Shown here piece after piece: positions 4,144 to 7,625 of a DNA stretch of 7,625 nucleotides (position 1 is its first letter; every line of letters starts with the position of its first letter). The translations under genes were made by a program, and so were the position numbers. This DNA is from DASVBJ01 sp036375895 (lineage in GTDB: Bacteria; Actinomycetota; Actinomycetes; JACCUZ01). Under the pieces are notes generated by a model, which saw only the letters and a program-made list of their open reading frames with translations, was not told where the DNA came from and did no database searches. The stretch covers positions 1 through 7,625 of the forward strand of contig DASVBJ010000090.1 in the NCBI GenBank assembly GCA_036375895.1. The letters run 5' to 3'.

Positions 4144-5472
4144 GTGACTCCCGACGTGCTGACCTGGGCGGACCGGCCGGCTGCGCAGCAGCCCGACTGG
4201 CCGGACCGGGCCGTGCTCGACGAGGTGGTCGGCCGGCTGCGCGCGCTGCCGCCGCTCGTCTTCGCCGGCGAGTGCGACGCGCTGAAGGAGCGCCTGGCGG
4301 CGGTCGCCCGCGGTGAGGCGTTCCTGCTGCAGGGCGGCGACTGCGCGGAGACGTTCGCCGACTCGCACGTCGACGCGATCCGCGACAAGATCAAGACCCT
4401 GCTGCAGATGGCGGTCGTCCTGACGTACGGCGCGCGGGTGCCGGTGGTCAAGGTCGGCCGGCTGGCCGGGCAGTTCGCCAAGCCCCGCAGCTCGCCGACG
4501 GAGACACGCAACGGGGTGACGCTCCCGACGTACCGCGGGGACGCCGTCAACGGCCAGGAGTTCACGCCGGAGGCCCGCACGCCCGACCCGCACCGGCTGC
4601 TGAACGTCTACAACACCTCGGCGTCCACGCTGAACCTCGTCCGGGCGTTCACCCAGGGCGGCTTCGCCGACCTGCGCCAGGTGCACGCGTGGAACCAGGG
4701 CTTCGTGCGCGGCAACGAGGCGCACCAGCGGTACGAGGCGATGGCCCGCGACATCGACCGGGCGCTGTCCTTCATGCACGCCTGCGGGGTCGACCCCGAG
4801 GAGTTCCGCACCGTCGACCTCTACGCCAGCCACGAGGCGCTGCTGCTCGACTACGAGCGCGCGCTGACCCGTATCGACTCGCGCACGGGCACGCCGTACG
4901 ACGTGTCCGGGCACTTCGTCTGGATCGGCGAGCGCACCCGCGACCTCGACGGCGCGCACGTCGACTTCGCGGCCCGCATCCGCAACCCGGTCGGCGTCAA
5001 GATCGGCCCGACGACCACCCCCGACGAGGCGATCGCGCTGGTCGACCGGCTCGACCCCGACCGCGAGCCGGGCCGGCTGACGTTCATCACCCGGATGGGG
5101 GCGGGCCGCGTCCGCGACGCCCTCCCCCCGCTCGTGGAGAAGGTGACGGCCGGCGGCGCGCAGGTCGCCTGGGTGTGCGACCCCATGCACGGCAACACGT
5201 TCGAGGCGCCCGACGGGCTCAAGACCCGGCGGTTCGACGACGTGGTCGACGAGGTGCGCGGGTTCTTCGAGGTGCACCGTGTGCTCGGCACCCATCCCGG
5301 CGGCATCCACATGGAGCTCACCGGCGACAACGTGACCGAGTGCCTCGGCGGATCCGGCGCGATCGCCGAGCTGGACCTGCCGATGCGCTACCAGACTGCG
5401 TGCGACCCGCGGCTCAACCACCAGCAGTCGCTCGAGCTGGCCTTCCTCGTCGCGGAGATGCTCGGCGCATGA
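4144..5472 (+). CDS. aroG: Class II 3-deoxy-7-phosphoheptulonate (DAHP) synthase
   Basis: 442-residue cytoplasmic enzyme condensing phosphoenolpyruvate and erythrose-4-phosphate to DAHP, the first step of the shikimate pathway. It is clearly class II (plant/Mycobacterium/Streptomyces type). Metal and substrate residues known from the M. tuberculosis enzyme are present at a constant offset of 20: C67 in QGGDCAET (Mtb C87), R106 (R126), E263/R264 in WIGERTR, K286 in GVKIGP (K306), R317 in TRMG (R337), H349 in DPMHGN (H369), E391 (E411) and D421 in CDPRLN (D441). The N-terminus is about 20 residues shorter than in Mtb and resembles the Streptomyces form (PAAQQPDW at 12-19). The GTG start is supported by the leaderless promoter geometry and by where homology begins. 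The stop overlaps the next gene as ATGA, implying translational coupling. Names differ between genera (aroG, aroH). A gene for an unrelated isoenzyme lies downstream on the other strand. Confidence 0.97.
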   Translation: MTPDVLTWADRPAAQQPDWPDRAVLDEVVGRLRALPPLVFAGECDALKERLAAVARGEAFLLQGGDCAETFADSHVDAIRDKIKTLLQMAVVLTYGARVPVVKVGRLAGQFAKPRSSPTETRNGVTLPTYRGDAVNGQEFTPEARTPDPHRLLNVYNTSASTLNLVRAFTQGGFADLRQVHAWNQGFVRGNEAHQRYEAMARDIDRALSFMHACGVDPEEFRTVDLYASHEALLLDYERALTRIDSRTGTPYDVSGHFVWIGERTRDLDGAHVDFAARIRNPVGVKIGPTTTPDEAIALVDRLDPDREPGRLTFITRMGAGRVRDALPPLVEKVTAGGAQVAWVCDPMHGNTFEAPDGLKTRRFDDVVDEVRGFFEVHRVLGTHPGGIHMELTGDNVTECLGGSGAIAELDLPMRYQTACDPRLNHQQSLELAFLVAEMLGA

Positions 5473-6491
5473 CCGTCGACCTGCGCAGCGACACCGTCAC
5501 GCGTCCCACGCCGGCGATGCGCGCCGCGATGGCCGAGGCGCCCGTCGGCGACGACGTGTACGGCGAGGACCCCACGGTCAATGCCCTGGAGCAGCGGGTT
5601 GCGCAGCTGCTCGGCCAGGAGGCCGCGCTGTTCACGCCCACCGGCTCGATGGCCAACCAGCTCGGCCTGCGGCTGCTCGTGCGCCCCGGGCAGGAGCTGC
5701 TGTGCGACGACGACGCGCACGTGGTGCGGGCCGAGCTGGGAGCGGCAGCGGCCGTCTCCGGCATCACGACGCGCACCTGGGCCGCCCCGCGCGGTCGCGT
5801 CGACGTCGACCGCGTCGCGTCGTTGATGCGGCCGGCGGCCGGGCCGTACTTCGTGTCGACCGCCGCCGTGGTGGTGGAGAACACGCACAACTTCGGCGGC
5901 GGCACGGTGCAGCCGCTCGCCGACCTGCAGCGCCTGCGCCGGGTCACGGGGGAGGCGGGGGTGCTGATGCACCTCGACGGCGCGCGGCTGTGGAACGCCC
6001 ACGTGGCGACCGGGGTGCCGCTCACGTCGTACGGCGAGCTCTTCGACACCGTGTCGGTCTGCTTCTCCAAGGGGCTGGGCGCCCCCGTCGGCTCGGCGCT
6101 CGCGTCGACCGCCGAGCGGGTCGCGGAGGCCCGGGTGTGGCGCAAGCGGCTGGGCGGCGGCATGCGCCAGGTCGGCATCCTCGCCGCCGCGGCGATGCAC
6201 GCCCTCGACCACCACGTCGACCGGCTGGCCGACGACCACGCCCGCGCCCGGCGCATCGCCGAGGCCCTCGCCGAGGCGGCGCCCGGCTCGATCGACCCGG
6301 CCGAGGTGGAGACGAACATCGTCGTGCTCGAGGTCGACGACGCGGCCGACCTCGTCGCGCGCTGCCGCGACGAGGGCGTGCTGATCAGCGCGCTGGACGC
6401 CCGCCACGCGCGGTTCGTGACGCACCTCGACGTGGACGACGAGGGCGTCGAGCGGGCTACGAAGGTGCTGTCGTCCGCGCTGCGTCGCTAG
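5469..6491 (+). CDS. ltaE: Low-specificity L-threonine aldolase
   Basis: 340-residue PLP enzyme (fold type I, aminotransferase-like) that cleaves L-threonine or L-allo-threonine to glycine and acetaldehyde; the reaction is reversible. Recognisable features are the start DLRSDTVTRPTPAMR (4-18), DDVYGEDPTVNALE (28-41), TPTGSMANQ (57-65), H84 in DDDAHVV for stacking on the cofactor, VENTHNFGGG (136-145), D170 and R173 in HLDGARLWNA, the Schiff-base lysine K201 in CFSKGLGAPVGS, and R315 in ARFVTH for substrate carboxylate. The length is normal for the family. ATG at 5469 gives the conserved N-terminus and overlaps the DAHP synthase stop by 4 nt, so the two are almost surely co-transcribed and coupled. 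A longer in-frame reading starting inside aroG is only an open-frame artefact. The last 35 bp overlap the 3' end of the convergent aroF. No terminator is visible between them. Confidence 0.96.
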   Translation: MTVDLRSDTVTRPTPAMRAAMAEAPVGDDVYGEDPTVNALEQRVAQLLGQEAALFTPTGSMANQLGLRLLVRPGQELLCDDDAHVVRAELGAAAAVSGITTRTWAAPRGRVDVDRVASLMRPAAGPYFVSTAAVVVENTHNFGGGTVQPLADLQRLRRVTGEAGVLMHLDGARLWNAHVATGVPLTSYGELFDTVSVCFSKGLGAPVGSALASTAERVAEARVWRKRLGGGMRQVGILAAAAMHALDHHVDRLADDHARARRIAEALAEAAPGSIDPAEVETNIVVLEVDDAADLVARCRDEGVLISALDARHARFVTHLDVDDEGVERATKVLSSALRR

Positions 6492-7503
6492 CCGGCTTGC
6501 GGCCGAGCAGCGGCGGCAGCTGGCGCACCGCGGCGGCCAGGGCCCGCAGGTCCTCGTCGACCAGCGCCTGCGGCCCGTCGACCAGCGCCTGCTCCGGGTG
6601 CGGGTGCACGTCGACGATGATGCCGTCGGCGCCGACCGCGATCGCGGCGCGCGCCAGGGGCACGACGAGGTCCCGCCGGCCGCCGGAGTGCGACGGGTCG
6701 ACGATGACGGGCAGGTGCGACAGGTCGTGCGCGACGGGGATCGCGCTGATGTCGAGGGTGTTGCGGGTGGCCTTCTCGAAGGTCCGGATGCCGCGTTCGC
6801 AGAGCACGATGTCGAGGTTGCCGCGCTGCGCGATGTACTCCGCGGCCATCAGCCACTCCTCGATGGTGGCCTGCATGCCGCGCTTGAGCATCACCGGCTT
6901 GCCGCACTGGCCGACGGCCTGCAGCAGGGCGAAGTTCGCCATGTTGCGGGTGCCGACCTGGAGCATGTCGGCGTAGGACGAGACCAGCCCCACGTCGTGG
7001 GCGTCGACCACCTCGGTCACCACGGGCAGCCCGGTCGCCTCGCGGACGTCGGCCAGGATGCGCAGGCCCTCCTCGCCGAGGCCCTGGAAGGCGTACGGCG
7101 ACGTGCGTGGCTTGAACGCGCCGCCGCGCAGCAGCGTGGCGCCGGCGGCCTGCGCCATCTGGGCGGCCTCCAGCGTCTGCTGCATCGTCTCGACCGCGCA
7201 CGGGCCGGCGATCAGCGTGAAGGTGTCGGGCCCGATCGGCACGCCCCCGACGTACACCGTCGTCATGTCCGGGTGGTGGATGCGACTGACCAGCTTGTAC
7301 GGCGAGGAGACCCGGATCACGTCGGCCACGCCCGGCATCCCGCGCAGGTTGAGGCCCTGGAACGTCTCGATGTCGCCGACCAGCCCGATGATGGTGCGGG
7401 TCACGCCGCGGCTGACGAATGCCTCGCCGCCCGCCTGCTCGACGAGCGCGACGACCCCCGCGACGTCGTCGTCCGCCGCGTCCGGCCTCATGACGACGAC
7501 CAT
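6457..7503 (-). CDS. aroF: Type I-beta DAHP synthase with N-terminal ferredoxin-like domain
   Basis: 348-residue class I (beta subtype, Thermotoga/KDO8P-like) DAHP synthase, catalysing the same first shikimate step as the class II enzyme but unrelated in sequence. Residues 1 to about 85 (MVVVMRP..., SRGVTRTIIGLVGD) form the ferredoxin-like domain that in T. maritima mediates inhibition by Tyr/Phe. The barrel follows: AGPCAVE with metal ligand C102, LLRGGAFKPRTSPYAFQG (124-141) for PEP and phosphate, LQVGTRNMAN (181-190), VMLKRGM (204-210), DPSHSGGRR with H272, and D309. The fourth metal position is D298 (IIVDVH), where T. maritima has E298. Start: GGAGG 6 nt before ATG at 7503; a second Met at codon 5 is less well placed. 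The C-terminal tail (about 335-348) is low-complexity and overlaps ltaE. Expression may be controlled separately from the class II gene by the leader hairpin at 7522-7553. Confidence 0.96.
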   Translation of the reverse strand: MVVVMRPDAADDDVAGVVALVEQAGGEAFVSRGVTRTIIGLVGDIETFQGLNLRGMPGVADVIRVSSPYKLVSRIHHPDMTTVYVGGVPIGPDTFTLIAGPCAVETMQQTLEAAQMAQAAGATLLRGGAFKPRTSPYAFQGLGEEGLRILADVREATGLPVVTEVVDAHDVGLVSSYADMLQVGTRNMANFALLQAVGQCGKPVMLKRGMQATIEEWLMAAEYIAQRGNLDIVLCERGIRTFEKATRNTLDISAIPVAHDLSHLPVIVDPSHSGGRRDLVVPLARAAIAVGADGIIVDVHPHPEQALVDGPQALVDEDLRALAAAVRQLPPLLGRKPASDAARTTAPS

Positions 7504-7521
7504 GCTGTGCCTCCGATGTGC

Positions 7522-7553
7522 GAGCCCCGGGACCGTGCGCGTCGCCGGGGCTC
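7522..7553 (-). promoter_or_regulatory. Leader stem-loop just upstream of aroF ribosome binding site
   Basis: GAGCCCCGG (7522-7530) and CCGGGGCTC (7545-7553) are perfect 9-bp inverted arms. GAC (7531-7533) and GTC (7541-7543) extend the stem by 3 bp past a single bulged base, leaving a 7-nt loop. The stem ends 7 nt before GGAGG (7510-7514). No U-run follows, so it is not a classical terminator. It could stabilise the transcript, affect ribosome access or bind a regulator. No Phe/Tyr/Trp-rich leader peptide is seen, which argues against ribosome-mediated attenuation. Confidence 0.45.
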
Positions 7554-7572
7554 AGGTTCCTGCGTCACCACC

Positions 7573-7578
7573 AGCGTA
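7573..7578 (-). promoter_or_regulatory. Possible -10 element of aroF
   Basis: The minus strand reads TACGCT here, a TANNNT match placed so that the transcript would carry a leader of roughly 60 nt including the stem-loop at 7522-7553. Only a weak -35-like CTGAGG is found about 17 bp upstream. The remaining bases to the window edge (7579-7625) contain no feature I can support. Confidence 0.3.
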
Positions 7579-7625
7579 GACGGCGGCCCCGCCCGCCTCA
7601 GCGGCGTCTCGCCAGTCAGACCCGC

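Noticed and set aside
4689..5468. Long N-terminal extension of the threonine aldolase reading through aroG
   Set aside because: The extension is an Arg/Pro-rich shadow of aroG. The conserved family N-terminus begins exactly at the ATG at 5469.
7488..7567. Small leader ORF (GTG start near 7567) overlapping the aroF start
   Set aside because: It has no ribosome binding site and is Arg-rich with a single Trp and no Phe/Tyr cluster, so it does not look like an attenuator peptide.
7552..7623. C-terminal tail of an upstream minus-strand gene ending in TGA at 7552
   Set aside because: The roughly 23 codons have only about 65% G/C at third positions, well below the neighbouring genes, and overlap the leader hairpin; too little sequence is available to support a gene.

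Overview
The window comes from a very GC-rich chromosome, most likely an actinomycete. The coding is dense, with strongly G/C-biased third positions, frequent 6-nt spacing between TANNNT boxes and start codons (leaderless-type starts), a Streptomyces/Mycobacterium-type class II DAHP synthase and an actinobacterial-type phosphofructokinase. I cannot name the genus. I see no mobile element, CRISPR array, rRNA or tRNA. The genes are central and aromatic metabolism plus one secreted protease.

Layout. (1) Positions 1-1424, minus: glycerol kinase glpK, running off the left edge. (2) 1425-1459: a 35-bp divergent promoter gap with back-to-back TANNNT boxes, each 6 nt from a start codon. (3) 1460-2485, plus: a phosphofructokinase with the D104/K124 residue pair typical of pyrophosphate-dependent enzymes. 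(4) 2486-2991: a 506-bp non-coding gap between convergent genes. It holds a 16-bp tandem repeat, a perfect 15-bp stem-loop, a 21-bp minisatellite, a 20-bp stem-loop that pairs fully only in minus-strand RNA, and a G-quadruplex motif. (5) 2992-4056, minus: secreted S8 subtilisin-like protease. (6) 4057-4143: divergent regulatory gap with two small dyads and a third TAGGNT-N6-start promoter. (7) 4144-5472, plus: class II DAHP synthase, coupled by a 4-nt ATGA overlap to (8) 5469-6491, plus: low-specificity threonine aldolase. (9) 6457-7503, minus: a second DAHP synthase of the unrelated type I-beta class, convergent with the aldolase and overlapping its 3' end by 35 bp. (10) 7504-7625: leader of that gene, with a strong stem-loop just before its Shine-Dalgarno site.

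How the genes fit together. Glycerol kinase feeds triose phosphates. A PPi-type phosphofructokinase would work reversibly between fructose-6-phosphate and fructose-1,6-bisphosphate. The two DAHP synthases withdraw phosphoenolpyruvate and erythrose-4-phosphate into the shikimate pathway. The locus therefore sits at the branch point of glycolysis/gluconeogenesis and aromatic amino acid synthesis. The aldolase (glycine/threonine) and protease have no obvious direct link to that flux.

No undescribed multi-gene system is evident. The items most worth a second look are the interlocked glpK/pfk leaderless promoters, the PPi-type signature of the phosphofructokinase, the two non-homologous DAHP synthases placed tail to tail, and the repeat- and hairpin-rich 506-bp gap.
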